A DNA stretch of 41,292 bases from NCBI GenBank assembly GCA_014584465.1, contig JACTMU010000076.1, positions 1 to 41,292 on the forward strand, written 5' to 3'. Numbering within the stretch: the stretch's first letter is position 1; every line of letters begins with the position of its first letter. This DNA comes from Pseudomonadota bacterium. GTDB taxonomy: Bacteria > Bdellovibrionota > Bdellovibrionia > Bdellovibrionales > JACTMU01. The notes under the pieces were generated by a model. That model did no database searches. It worked only from the letters and a program-made list of their open reading frames with translations, and was not told where the DNA came from. Made by a program: the position numbers and the translations under genes. Positions 32,874 through 40,721 of this stretch are shown piece by piece.

Positions 32874-32899
32874 AGTAAGGGTGCCAAGTAAGGGTGCCA
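32874..32899 (+). repeat. 13-bp exact tandem duplication after rpmG
   Basis: The 13-mer agtaagggtgcca occurs twice in succession at 32874-32886 and 32887-32899. The second copy runs into the left arm of the adjacent hairpin. Confidence 0.85.
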
Positions 32900-32949
32900 G
32901 GCGTATTTTTCGGATGCACAGCATCCGAAAAATACGCCTGGCACCCTTT
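32890..32949. terminator. 28-bp perfect hairpin between convergent genes (REP-like, bidirectional terminator)
   Basis: Perfect 28-bp arms (32890-32917 and 32921-32948, left arm starting AAGGGTGCCAGGCGTATTTT) flank a 3-nt loop ACA. The palindrome lies between rpmG and the convergent beta-CASP gene and ends on that gene's TAA. It can terminate both transcripts. The GGGTGCCAGGC/GCCTGGCACCC ends resemble dispersed REP-type repeats mobilised by TnpA-REP (RAYT) transposases. That is inference, since only this copy is present here. Confidence 0.75.
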
Positions 32950-34354
32950 AGAGTTGATAGGCCTGCCCGAGATGGGGAATTTCGACATTCAGACCCAAAG
33001 TATCTTTGACCTTGAGCCGAAGAGCATCCAGAGCCGAGGCTTCTCCATGAACCAAGAAGATCTTTTGTGGTCGAAATGAATCGGTGCAACTTGAGCCCAA
33101 CCACCTCATGAGATCCTTCTGGTCTGCATGAGCCGAAAGCCCATCGATTTGGTAAACCTGCGCCATGATGGGAACGTACTCCCCGTGGATCTTGAGCTCA
33201 CGCGTCCCTGAGAACAATGTATGCCCACGAGTTCCTGCCGCTTGATAACCTACAAGGAGAATCACGGTTTTGGGGTCTCCCGCAAAAGCTCGGATGTGAT
33301 GAAGAATTCTTCCTCCTGTGAGCATTCCACTTGCTGATATAATGACCATAGGGCCACGCTTTCGATTGAGCTCAATGGACTCCTCGGGAGTTCTCACAAA
33401 CTTCGCGATCTTCTGAACCTCCGCAAACTCATCGGCCGTCAGCTTATGCTCATCGGAGTGATTGAGAAAAAGAGTGGTCACATCCGTTGCCATCGGGCTG
33501 TTTATGAAGAGAGGAACCCGAAGCGATGGATCACTCTGAAAGATACGATAAAGGAGATAGAGCAAGGTTTGAGCCCTACCTACCGCAAACGCCGGGATCA
33601 GAAGGACGGAACGATCTCTCTGAACTTGCTTGAGCAGCTTTTGAACAAAACCCGACAAATCCTGATCTTTATGACCGCGATCCCCGTAAGTGGACTCCAT
33701 CACCACATAATCACATTGGGCACAAGGCACAGGAGAGGTCATCAGCACATCATTGAACCTTCCAATGTCACCAGAAAAGATGATCCGCTTTCCGCTTGCT
33801 TTGACCACCACACTGGCAGCCCCCAAAATGTGCCCCGCTTCGCAATACTCAAACTCGATGTCCCCCACCCTCCACCTTTCAGAAAGAGCCTTCACCTTAA
33901 AAAAATGAAGTGAGGACTCAGCCTCCGCTTGTGTGTAGAGGGGTTTTGCTGGGTGATGTTTTGAAAAACCTTTACGATTGCTGTATCGGGCCTCTTCTTC
34001 TTGAATGTAGCCACTGTCAGACAGTAAGATTCCACTAAGATCCCGCGTTGGTTCTGTGGCAAAGATCTCGCCCTCAAAGCCCTGAGTGACAAGACGAGGA
34101 ATGTACCCACTGTGATCCAAATGGGCATGGGTCAAAACAATTGCATCAATGGTTCGAGGATCTACAGGAAATTTCTCCCAATTCTTTAAACGCAACTCCT
34201 TAAGCCCTTGAAACAGTCCACAATCAATGAGAACTCGAGTCCCTCCACTTTCAATGAGATACTTTGATCCGGTTACGGTCCCTGCTCCTCCGAGGAAGTG
34301 AAGGGTCACTTGGTTCTGTGTAGAGCCTGTGAAGTTGTTGGACACGATTGACAC
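32948..34354 (-). CDS. Metallo-beta-lactamase/beta-CASP RNA-processing nuclease
   Basis: 468 residues. Motif 2 THAHLDHSG (H76, H78, D80, H81) binds two zincs, with later ligands in EAGHILGAAS and FSGDIGR. The beta-CASP insertion contains ESTYGDRGH, IPAFAVGRAQTLLYLLYRI and SASGMLTGGR, and the C-terminal motif is DGLSAHAD. These define the archaeal CPSF/bacterial YsH1-like group of RNA exo/endonucleases (COG1236), distinct from RNase J. The start is GTG at 34354. GGAGG lies very close to it, and a second in-frame GTG three codons later (34345) has better spacing, so the protein may be 465 residues. It is monocistronic and divergent from the gene at 34440. Confidence 0.9.
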   Translation of the reverse strand: MSIVSNNFTGSTQNQVTLHFLGGAGTVTGSKYLIESGGTRVLIDCGLFQGLKELRLKNWEKFPVDPRTIDAIVLTHAHLDHSGYIPRLVTQGFEGEIFATEPTRDLSGILLSDSGYIQEEEARYSNRKGFSKHHPAKPLYTQAEAESSLHFFKVKALSERWRVGDIEFEYCEAGHILGAASVVVKASGKRIIFSGDIGRFNDVLMTSPVPCAQCDYVVMESTYGDRGHKDQDLSGFVQKLLKQVQRDRSVLLIPAFAVGRAQTLLYLLYRIFQSDPSLRVPLFINSPMATDVTTLFLNHSDEHKLTADEFAEVQKIAKFVRTPEESIELNRKRGPMVIISASGMLTGGRILHHIRAFAGDPKTVILLVGYQAAGTRGHTLFSGTRELKIHGEYVPIMAQVYQIDGLSAHADQKDLMRWLGSSCTDSFRPQKIFLVHGEASALDALRLKVKDTLGLNVEIPHLGQAYQL

Positions 34355-34439
34355 CCCTCCTCAATTTGACTTAAACCAACCACGCTGAAATAATGGCTGT
34401 GTTGTTTGCGAACTTTTTCCCTACCGGAAATATTGTGAA

Positions 34440-34961
34440 ATGTCCAATTTTGTAGCCTTTCGCCTTCTTCTTCTCAGTCTTCTGCTTCTGACTGTGGTCT
34501 ACGGTATGTATTACATGAGGACCAATGGACTTCGTCAACTTCAAGTTGTCTTTGACGAATCACATCAGCAGCAAGACACGGCAGAGAAAATCTTGCGCTC
34601 TCACTTGAACTGGTGTGACACGCGAGTCCAATCTCTTCAGTTTAAAGATGAACTTAAAATTGAGGAGGATCGCCTTGAGTGGTTTCGCACCCTCCCTGAC
34701 CGAAAGAAAATTGTCTCCTCAAAGGTTGAAGAGTGGTTTGGTCGCAACTGCACATTGAAGGTTACAATGAAGGAGTACCATACAGTTGAAGCCGAAGATC
34801 TCTCTCCGATCTTGCGGGTCACTTTCATCAATGGCACTTCGGGGACCTTTTTCGTAACCGATGACCAGACCTATGGCTGGCGCGGTGAACGCTTTGATTC
34901 TGAGCAATTGACTGCGGCACTTAAGGACCTGATCGCCATCATCCAAACCAAGTCCCCCTGA
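34440..34961 (+). CDS. Membrane-anchored protein of unknown function
   Basis: 173 residues. The hydrophobic N-terminus FRLLLLSLLLLTVVYGMYYM is an uncleaved anchor or signal peptide without a lipobox. The rest is a soluble domain of about 145 residues with two cysteines (NWCDTRV and RNCTLKV), likely a disulfide, and a beta-rich second half (LRVTFINGTSGTFFVTDDQTYGW). It probably faces the periplasm. The family is not recognised. The ATG lacks a strong ribosome site. It precedes a lipoprotein gene on the same strand by about 50 bp, so the two may be co-transcribed. Confidence 0.65.
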   Translation: MSNFVAFRLLLLSLLLLTVVYGMYYMRTNGLRQLQVVFDESHQQQDTAEKILRSHLNWCDTRVQSLQFKDELKIEEDRLEWFRTLPDRKKIVSSKVEEWFGRNCTLKVTMKEYHTVEAEDLSPILRVTFINGTSGTFFVTDDQTYGWRGERFDSEQLTAALKDLIAIIQTKSP

Positions 34962-35010
34962 CAAAGAAATCTTCATAGACTCCTCTCTCAAAGTATGTTT
35001 CGATGTTCGT

Positions 35011-35559
35011 ATGCATTTCTTAAAATCTCTTTCTCTTACAATTTTTTTGTTATCGCTTTCTCTCTTATCTTGTTCCTCACCTGAAAAAGCCTCGGAATCT
35101 ACGGAGGTCGAAGGCCTTATCTCAACATTTAAAGAGGCCATCACGATGAGTCTCAGATTTCAGCAAGAGTTTCCAGAGGCAGAAACCAAAGTTCAGGCTG
35201 ATCTCGAACGTGACTTTGTGGAGTTTGAAGGGAATCGACTCCTACCTGCCTTTGAACGATCTGTGGAGATTCTGACAAAGAAGGATTCCAAAACGGTCTA
35301 TTTCGATCTATTGGACCAGATGATTCAACTGATTTTGGAATACCAGGGGGGCGATAGTGGACCCTTTCGTCATGGGCTTGCTCGTGTCTATAGAAGAGTT
35401 CCTGATGCCGTTGAAAAGAGTTACGGCTCTCTTACACTTTCCCAAAAAGTTCGCCTCTATGAAACTTTGCATCGCGGATGGAAGGAGATGGTGCGAGATG
35501 AACTTCTCAACGAGTGGACCATTGAGCTGAGTCAAAGACTTGAAAAGCTAAGACCGTAA
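35011..35559 (+). CDS. Helical lipoprotein of unknown function
   Basis: 182 residues. The leader FLKSLSLTIFLLSLSLLSCSS ends in a good lipobox (S-L-L-S-C, Cys21). The mature protein is almost wholly alpha-helical with many Glu and Arg residues (FKEAITMSLRFQQEFPEAET, VRLYETLHRGWKEMVRDELL). No cysteine follows the lipid site. No family is recognised. The gene follows the membrane-anchored gene at 34440 and converges on the K+ channel gene. After its stop an 11-mer, ccctaagccaa, is repeated with a 3-bp gap. Confidence 0.65.
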   Translation: MHFLKSLSLTIFLLSLSLLSCSSPEKASESTEVEGLISTFKEAITMSLRFQQEFPEAETKVQADLERDFVEFEGNRLLPAFERSVEILTKKDSKTVYFDLLDQMIQLILEYQGGDSGPFRHGLARVYRRVPDAVEKSYGSLTLSQKVRLYETLHRGWKEMVRDELLNEWTIELSQRLEKLRP

Positions 35560-35602
35560 CCCTAAGCCAAGTTCCCTAAGCCAATTTAGTTCCACATGCT
35601 GA

Positions 35603-36085
35603 TTATGTCTTGGTGCTTTCAGCATGGGGCGCGTGGCTCGATTTCTCAAGACGTTCAATCTTATGAGAAAGCCTCTCAAGTTCATGGACGATCTTGCGAT
35701 ACTGAGCCAATGTCTCCTGCTCTGACTCAACGTACTCCTCTCGAGTGTAGGCAAAGAGGATTGAGACCACAAGACCAAAAAAACCAACGAAGAGCCCCAC
35801 TCCTGTAATGATCAACACCGTTGCAATGATTCGACCCTGAGGCGTAACGGGTACAACATCCCCATAACCTACTGTTGTCACCGAAACCAGACCCCACCAA
35901 AGCGCATCCCAAAAGGAGGTGACATTGGGATTCAGGCCACTTTCGAAATAGTAAAAGAGGCTCACCGCAACCAGCAACGTGGCATTTCCAATCAGGACAA
36001 TGTAGGTCAAAAGAGGTGTGTAAAGAACCTTGAGCAAAAGGCGTGTGTAATGGCCCAAATGGTGAATCGGAGAGAAGTGTTTCAC
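35603..36085 (-). CDS. Two-helix potassium channel protein
   Basis: About 160 residues from the GTG at 36085, which has AAGGGAG 8 nt upstream and lies 13 bp after the stop of the preceding gene. A longer frame to 36142 would overlap that gene. Two transmembrane helices (YIVLIGNATLLVAVSLFYY and IIATVLIITGVGLFVGFFGL) flank the pore helix and the selectivity filter TTVGYGD (70-76). The filter shows a K+-selective tetrameric Ion_trans_2 channel. The C-terminus is a charged coiled coil (RKIVHELERLSHKIERLEK) that probably assists tetramer assembly. No RCK/TrkA_N domain is attached, so gating is unknown. It is likely co-transcribed with the secreted protein gene upstream. Confidence 0.85.
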   Translation of the reverse strand: MKHFSPIHHLGHYTRLLLKVLYTPLLTYIVLIGNATLLVAVSLFYYFESGLNPNVTSFWDALWWGLVSVTTVGYGDVVPVTPQGRIIATVLIITGVGLFVGFFGLVVSILFAYTREEYVESEQETLAQYRKIVHELERLSHKIERLEKSSHAPHAESTKT

Positions 36086-36098
36086 ATTGCGCACTCCC

Positions 36099-36788
36099 TT
36101 ATTGGTAGACTGTAAAACAGTCGAGATCTTTCCAAGTGCCATTCACGTTCAGCTTTGGAGTTGTGCGACCCTGAATGGTCAACACCCGAGAGCCATCTTT
36201 GGCAATCCGAAAGTAGAGAGGGTCTACAATCTTAGAAATGATCCAACTGGAGGGCTTCATTCGTACCATAACAGCCGGATTCCCGTTCCAACTCTCTTCG
36301 TTTATCTTTGAAAATTCAAATCCCACGGTTTCGACTCGGTCAAACACCCCCCACCGCACTCGAATCGAATTTCCTTTCATCAGATCAGCCCAATTGCCTT
36401 GCAGCACAGGCATGATCGTCGGGCCCGCAGCAAAAATTCCCTCAGCGGCCTCATCATCCTTCTTGGTCTTTCCCTCTTTGGTGTAGGTAAAATAGATGCG
36501 CCCCTCTTTCACCACCATCGATCCACTTGAGCCTAACTGCTTGTTCTCCTCAGTAAACTCAAAGATTTGACTCCCCTTCAGAACCGCCCGTTGATCGACC
36601 ACAACCTGCCCTTGAGGATCCGTGTAACTCATAAGTGCCTCAATTCGACCATCCTCCAGAGACTTCTCAGTTCGTGAAAATCGAAAGAGCGGTGACTCTT
36701 GCTCCTTTTCCGATTTGTAAAGAGTTGCCGTCAACGTCCACCCCTTTTGAACACCTAAAATACAAAGTAACAAAACCAACAACTTCAT
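36099..36788 (-). CDS. Secreted protein of unknown function, possibly a lipoprotein-carrier-like fold
   Basis: 229 residues with a signal peptide MKLLVLLLCILGVQKGWTL. The mature part is beta-rich, with segments such as QGQVVVDQRAVLKGSQIFEF and VMVRMKPSSWIISKIVDPLY then IQGRTTPK. This half-barrel pattern recalls the LolA/outer-membrane lipoprotein-sorting superfamily, but no motif proves it. The only cysteine in the predicted mature part is near the C-terminus (DCFTVYQ). It is the first gene of a two-gene unit with the K+ channel, 13 bp upstream of the channel start. Upstream (36789-37208) lie two palindromic elements and no gene on this strand. Confidence 0.6.
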   Translation of the reverse strand: MKLLVLLLCILGVQKGWTLTATLYKSEKEQESPLFRFSRTEKSLEDGRIEALMSYTDPQGQVVVDQRAVLKGSQIFEFTEENKQLGSSGSMVVKEGRIYFTYTKEGKTKKDDEAAEGIFAAGPTIMPVLQGNWADLMKGNSIRVRWGVFDRVETVGFEFSKINEESWNGNPAVMVRMKPSSWIISKIVDPLYFRIAKDGSRVLTIQGRTTPKLNVNGTWKDLDCFTVYQ

Positions 36789-36844
36789 GGTCTACATCTC
36801 CAAAAAAGCCCCATCGGGAGCTGGTTTCAACCCGTTAAGGACCC

Positions 36845-36960
36845 TATAGCTCGTAACGAATCAAATACGACATATCTTATTTGTTCTTTTCGCTCAAATT
36901 CAATTTGAGCGAAAAATCCCTACGCAATAGATGTCGCATTTGATTCGTTACGGGGCTATA
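36845..36960. mobile_element. Nested palindromic element
   Basis: An outer imperfect inverted repeat (36845-36873 and 36931-36960, sharing CGTAACGAATCAAAT) encloses a second, perfect palindrome of 14-bp arms with a one-base centre (36887-36900 and 36902-36915, TTTTCGCTCAAATT). The ends read TATAGC and GCTATA. There is no coding capacity. It is a stem interrupted by unpaired bulges and a terminal hairpin when folded. It is most likely a small non-autonomous element. No target duplication can be defined with certainty. Confidence 0.65.
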
Positions 36961-37007
36961 TTTTGCTTGGCAGCCAAGCTCCTTGTCAATGAACCCGACG
37001 CAGTATA

Positions 37008-37174
37008 TAGTGCTTGGCGCGAAACCTGCTTTCGAGTGAATTTGCATAAGTTTTTCTCATACCGAGGCGAGCCGACGAAGGGCTGGCCAGAGGCGCTAAC
37101 TCGAGGAGGCTCAACAAAGGTATAAGGAAAACTTATGACAAATTCACCGGAATGAGGTTTCGCGCCAAGCACTA
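37008..37174. mobile_element. 167-bp palindromic element carrying the 61-bp shared core
   Basis: The termini TAGTGCTTGGCGCGAAACCT and its reverse complement are perfect over 20 bp, and the inverted repeat continues imperfectly to about 55 bp on each side (37008-37062 and 37119-37174). The ends fall on TA, as in elements that insert at TA dinucleotides. The interior (37046-37106) is 58/61 identical to 6795-6855 in the MITE at 6759, yet the termini of the two elements are unrelated. It lies 47 bp from the nested palindrome, with a small GCTTGG-CAG-CCAAGC hairpin between them. Confidence 0.7.
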
Positions 37175-37208
37175 GAATGACCATAGGAACCCTGATCTGA
37201 AACTAGAA

Positions 37209-37988
37209 ATGGAGACACAAAGGTACTTCCCAGGACAGATTTGGGCTGGAGAGGAAGAGGGAGTGAAGCGCATTTCAAAACATCTCGCAGAGGCCGGTTA
37301 CTGCTCACGCAGAGAGGCCGACGACTGGATCGAAAAGGGTTGGGTGTTCGTCAATGGGGTGAGAGCAATATTGGGGCAAAAGGTCTCAGAGGAGGACGAG
37401 GTGACCTTGGATCAGAAGGCGCAACGCGACCGCTCTTCCAAGAGGACGATTTTGCTCCACAAACCCGTGGGGTTTGTCTCATCGCAGCCGGAGAAGGATT
37501 ACCGCCCGGCCATCACATTGTTGACCTTTGAGAATCACTCCCGCATCGCTTCACAACCTCCTCCCAAATCATCCCGAGAGATTCAAAAGGACATGGCTGT
37601 GGCTGGGAGATTGGACATCGACTCTCGGGGTCTTCTCGTATTTACTCAAGATGGCCATCTTGCAAAGATGCTCATCGGACCCAACTCCACCATCGAAAAG
37701 GAGTACCATGTGAGGTTTGAGGGCCAGGTTGAGGAGAATCAACTCAAGCTTTTGCGCCACGGTCTTTCACTGGACGATCAGCCTCTCAAGCCGGCAAAGG
37801 TCACTCTTTTGGAACCTGGACTTCTGCGATTTGTCCTGATCGAAGGGAAAAAACGTCAAATTCGAAGAATGTGCGAGGCCGTCGGGCTCAGAGTGGTCGA
37901 TCTTAAACGTGTTCGAATCGGAAATGTGCTCTTGGGAAGCCTTGAAGAGGGGCGTTGGAGGTACCTTCAACCCTCGGAACACTTTTGA
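37209..37988 (+). CDS. RsuA/RluB/RluF-family pseudouridine synthase
   Basis: 259 residues. It isomerises a specific uridine in rRNA or tRNA. An S4 RNA-binding domain (KRISKHLAEAGYCSRREADD, 20-65) precedes the synthase domain. The catalytic Asp is D136 in AGRLDIDSRGLLVFTQDG. Other landmarks are LLHKPVGFVSSQ, TIEKEYHVRF and GKKRQIRRMCEAVG. The GRLD-x-DS-x-GL-x-VFT form is closest to RluF-type enzymes, but the target cannot be set. The ATG at 37209 has a weak site. A GTG at 37263 with GAGG 8 nt upstream gives the N-terminus usual in the family and may be the true start. Its upstream region is occupied by palindromic elements. Confidence 0.88.
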   Translation: METQRYFPGQIWAGEEEGVKRISKHLAEAGYCSRREADDWIEKGWVFVNGVRAILGQKVSEEDEVTLDQKAQRDRSSKRTILLHKPVGFVSSQPEKDYRPAITLLTFENHSRIASQPPPKSSREIQKDMAVAGRLDIDSRGLLVFTQDGHLAKMLIGPNSTIEKEYHVRFEGQVEENQLKLLRHGLSLDDQPLKPAKVTLLEPGLLRFVLIEGKKRQIRRMCEAVGLRVVDLKRVRIGNVLLGSLEEGRWRYLQPSEHF

Positions 37989-38046
37989 TTCCGTTGCTTT
38001 TAGCGTTTGTTGAGATTAACTTGAGGTATATCTGAAAGGAGTTCCT

Positions 38047-38454
38047 ATGCAAAAAAAATGGAAAAAAATCCCCGTTGAGGAGTTCACCAGTCCAAGCCCC
38101 CTCACCGTTTCAGAAAATGAAAATCTTGAAGGCATTCGAAAATTGATGCGCGACAATGGAATTCGCCATATTCCCGTGGTTCGAGGAAAAGAGCTCGTAG
38201 GTATCATCAGCGATCGAGATGTGAAACTTGCCACAACGTTCAATCAATCCACGACCCTTAAAGCATCAGACATCATGACTCCAGACCCCTACACGGTCTC
38301 ACCCGAAACCTCTTTGGATGAAGTTGCCTTTGAGATGTCTGCCCACAAGTATGGCTGTGCCATCGTTCAAGACGAGCAGGGTGAGGTTGTCGGCGTATTT
38401 ACCTCAACCGATGCACTCAATGCGATCATTGAAATTGTGCGTGGCGAGGTTTGA
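38047..38454 (+). CDS. CBS-domain pair protein
   Basis: 135 residues, essentially two CBS motifs (about 10-62 and 75-132): SPSPLTVSENENLEGI to HIPVVRGKELVGIISDRDV, and MTPDPYTVSPETSLDEVA to YGCAIVQDEQGEVVGVFTSTDAL. Stand-alone CBS pairs bind adenine nucleotides such as AMP or ATP and regulate partner proteins. The second motif has the V-G-V-F-T-S-T-D nucleotide-contact segment, in which the T/S-x-x-D is conserved. AAGGAG precedes the ATG. It lies 20 bp upstream of pdxH on the same strand and is likely co-transcribed with it. Confidence 0.85.
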   Translation: MQKKWKKIPVEEFTSPSPLTVSENENLEGIRKLMRDNGIRHIPVVRGKELVGIISDRDVKLATTFNQSTTLKASDIMTPDPYTVSPETSLDEVAFEMSAHKYGCAIVQDEQGEVVGVFTSTDALNAIIEIVRGEV

Positions 38455-38474
38455 TCCTCAAGGAGCTCTGAAGG

Positions 38475-39167
38475 ATGCTGGAACTTGTCGACCTCAAACC
38501 GGACCCGTTTCAACAATTTCAGCTCTGGTTCGATGAGGCCAGTGGCAAGAGACCTCAATATTATGGATTTGGCCACTTCTTGTGGTTGACACTCTGGAGA
38601 TGGGTCCGCCTTCTTGCCTCTTGTGCCTATCCCGAAGCTGTGATTGATCGCACTCGATCTATGACTCTCTCAACCTGCTCAATGGTCGGACAACCCTCAT
38701 CTCGAGTGGTCCTACTCAAACATCACGATCAAAATGGATTTGTCTTTTACACGAATTACAAGAGTCAAAAGTCGCTCGACCTCTGTTTAAACCCAAGGGC
38801 CGCTCTTCTCTTTCATTGGCCCCACCCCGAACGGCAAATTCGAATCGAAGGAGTTGTCGAGAGGGTTTCACCTCAGATGTCTCAAAATTATTGGAAGAGC
38901 CGAGACCGGGGAAGTCAACTGGGTGGGGTGGCCTCACCGCAGAGCTCGAAAATAGAAAGTCGACAGTGGCTCGAAGATGAAGTTGCCGAACTGCAAAAGA
39001 AATTCGCAAACAAGGAGATCCCATGTCCATCCCATTGGGGAGGGTATCGACTCATCCCCCATCGATTCGAATTCTGGGAGGCCCGCCCCAGTCGTCTGCA
39101 CGACCGCTTTGTTTACGAATCCAGTGAAGCGCTTCAAAAATGGAGCATCCATCGCTTGGCTCCCTAG
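38475..39167 (+). CDS. pdxH: Pyridoxamine 5'-phosphate oxidase with an internal insertion
   Basis: 230 residues. The FMN enzyme converts pyridoxine or pyridoxamine phosphate to pyridoxal phosphate. Conserved segments: DPFQQFQLWFDEA (10-22), MTLSTCSMVGQPSSRVVLL (63-81), FVFYTNYKSQKS, ERQIRIEGVVERVS, GSQLGGVASPQSS, WGGYRLIPHRFEFW and SRLHDRFVYE with the PLP-contacting RLHDR. Between DEA and the motif before MTL there is an insertion of about 30 residues (24-55), hydrophobic and Trp-rich (FLWLTLWRWVRLLASC), where canonical PdxH has a short link. It could be an amphipathic membrane-associating helix. The C-terminus ends in W-S-I-H-R-L-A-P, the usual form. AAGGAG precedes the ATG. Confidence 0.9.
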   Translation: MLELVDLKPDPFQQFQLWFDEASGKRPQYYGFGHFLWLTLWRWVRLLASCAYPEAVIDRTRSMTLSTCSMVGQPSSRVVLLKHHDQNGFVFYTNYKSQKSLDLCLNPRAALLFHWPHPERQIRIEGVVERVSPQMSQNYWKSRDRGSQLGGVASPQSSKIESRQWLEDEVAELQKKFANKEIPCPSHWGGYRLIPHRFEFWEARPSRLHDRFVYESSEALQKWSIHRLAP

Positions 39168-39192
39168 TGCAGAAAAACCTGATCCTTGGGCA

Positions 39193-39615
39193 CTAGGCTG
39201 TCTCAGATTCCGCTACGTCAGACGATTCATCACTTGTTTGAAGGTACTTTTCGATCCGAGAACGAAGATCATCAAACTTGAAGGGCTTTAGAAGGAAATC
39301 CGTGACGCCTCCCTGAACAGCCCTCTCAACTGTGGTTTTTTCCATGTGACCGGTGATCATGATAAAAGGGATTTGGCCTTGCCCAAGTTGCCTCACAAAG
39401 GAGAGGAGATCCAGTCCGTTCATGCCTGGCATCTTGTAGTCAGAGACAATCACATCGATTTTGGTTCCTGAACTTAACTTCATTTTGGCATGAAGCCCTG
39501 TGGAGGCCTGAAGAACATTGTACCCCTCTTTGGTCAACCGAATTTCCAGTTGGTGCCGAAGAAGGCTTTCATCATCGACCACAAGAATTGTTGGAAGTTT
39601 CTTTGCGACTCCCAT
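39193..39615 (-). CDS. Single-domain response regulator
   Basis: About 140 residues from the ATG at 39615 (GGGAG about 9 nt upstream). An earlier start at 39690 adds residues without homology to receivers. The receiver domain is complete: acidic pair D14-D15 (LVVDDESLL), phospho-acceptor D59 (IVSDYKMPGMNG), Thr in MITGH and K110 in LLKPF. There is no output domain, only a short acidic tail (TSDESSDVAESETA), so it may act by protein contact like CheY or as a phosphorelay intermediate. The hybrid kinase at 8345-10693 is a possible but unproven partner. It converges with pdxH. Confidence 0.9.
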   Translation of the reverse strand: MGVAKKLPTILVVDDESLLRHQLEIRLTKEGYNVLQASTGLHAKMKLSSGTKIDVIVSDYKMPGMNGLDLLSFVRQLGQGQIPFIMITGHMEKTTVERAVQGGVTDFLLKPFKFDDLRSRIEKYLQTSDESSDVAESETA

Positions 39616-39974
39616 ACAACTAGACTCCCTCTTGTACAAAGGATCGCAATGCACTCGCCGCAAAACTTTCGCTGACTCCCACGCAGTCAAACCTACAACC
39701 CATAAACGTTCCTCATCGCAAATTCTGATCGTTTTGTATCAGAATCGCTCATCAAAAGTTTTTCAAAATCCTAGACTTTAGGATAGCTGACAAAATTATG
39801 AAGATCAACTCACATTCCCAAAACGAAACATGGTCACAAAAAAAATCTTAGTCTTAAGTCGAGATATATCTTATCCCATGATGGACGAATACAAAAGACT
39901 AGCCTAGCGATCCTCTTTTTTGAATACTGGGGATGTCTTTATTATTGGATCATTCTTGAAAGGGGATTACCAGT
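39616..39974. other. Non-coding region between divergent response regulator and parA
   Basis: 359 bp, A/T-rich. It holds an 8-bp perfect inverted repeat (ATTCTGAT at 39722-39729 and ATCAGAAT at 39738-39745) that could be an operator or weak terminator. It should also contain both promoters. The parA ribosome site is GGGGA about 9 nt upstream of the ATG. No tRNA, parS-like 16-bp palindrome or small gene was found. Confidence 0.45.
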
Positions 39975-40721
39975 ATGGCTGTTGTATCGATCATAAACCA
40001 AAAGGGCGGGGTTGCAAAGACGACGACATCCGTAAACATCGCTGCTTCCTGGAGCAGCACAGGACGAAAGGTCCTCTTGATCGACCTTGATCCACAGGCT
40101 TCGGCCACAAGATCCATCTTTGGTGAAGAAGAGTTCGAGAAGACCATATTTGATGTCTTTATCAACCGACTCCCCCCCGAAGAAGCTGTTGTGCGTTCCA
40201 AAGTTTTTTCGATTGATGTCATCCCTTCAGAGATTCTCCTCAGTGGTGTCGACATTCAAATCGCAGCCCATTTCGGCCGAGAAAAGATCTTAAAAAACAA
40301 GATCGATGGCATTCGAAAGAAATATGATGCAGTCATCATTGATTGCGCTCCCTCGCTGGGACTCCTCACCATCAATGCCTTGATGGCTTCACGAGACATC
40401 ATCATACCGATCTGCCCTGAATATTTCTCTCTCAAAGGCATTGAACTCATTCTTGAAACCCTCAAGAATCTTCGTATCGGTCTAGGTCATAAAGTGCATG
40501 TTCGTGGCATTGTGATCTCACGATATCGAGACCGAAAGATTGCCAAATCCACAATTGATGAGATCCGCCAAGCTTACGGGCTAAAGATATTTGAAAGCTA
40601 CATCCCTGACAACATAGCCGTCGAAGAGGCCCATCACAAACACCTGCCTGTGATCGACCATGCTCCATTGAGCGGAGCTGCAAAGGCCTTTCATGCACTT
40701 GCTGAGGAGACTTGGGCATGA
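39975..40721 (+). CDS. ParA/Soj-family ATPase
   Basis: 248 residues. The deviant Walker A KGGVAKTT (10-17) with the signature Lys10, then LIDLDPQASAT, the Walker B segment AVIIDCAPSLGLLT, and YRDRKIAKSTIDEIR and DNIAVEEAHHKHLPV are all typical of chromosomal-type ParA without an N-terminal HTH. These ATPases bind DNA non-specifically as dimers and position cargo on the nucleoid. The gene is followed, with a 4-bp ATGA overlap, by a small gene that is not ParB. No parS site is visible. It may therefore position something other than chromosome origins, as MipZ, McdA or PpfA do. Confidence 0.9.
   Translation: MAVVSIINQKGGVAKTTTSVNIAASWSSTGRKVLLIDLDPQASATRSIFGEEEFEKTIFDVFINRLPPEEAVVRSKVFSIDVIPSEILLSGVDIQIAAHFGREKILKNKIDGIRKKYDAVIIDCAPSLGLLTINALMASRDIIIPICPEYFSLKGIELILETLKNLRIGLGHKVHVRGIVISRYRDRKIAKSTIDEIRQAYGLKIFESYIPDNIAVEEAHHKHLPVIDHAPLSGAAKAFHALAEETWA

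Noticed and set aside
36948-37184. Frame across the 167-bp palindromic element
   Set aside because: It runs through inverted repeats and gives a low-complexity product with no ribosome site.
39722-39745. parS site upstream of parA
   Set aside because: The inverted repeat ATTCTGAT/ATCAGAAT does not match the conserved chromosomal parS palindrome, and no ParB is encoded.
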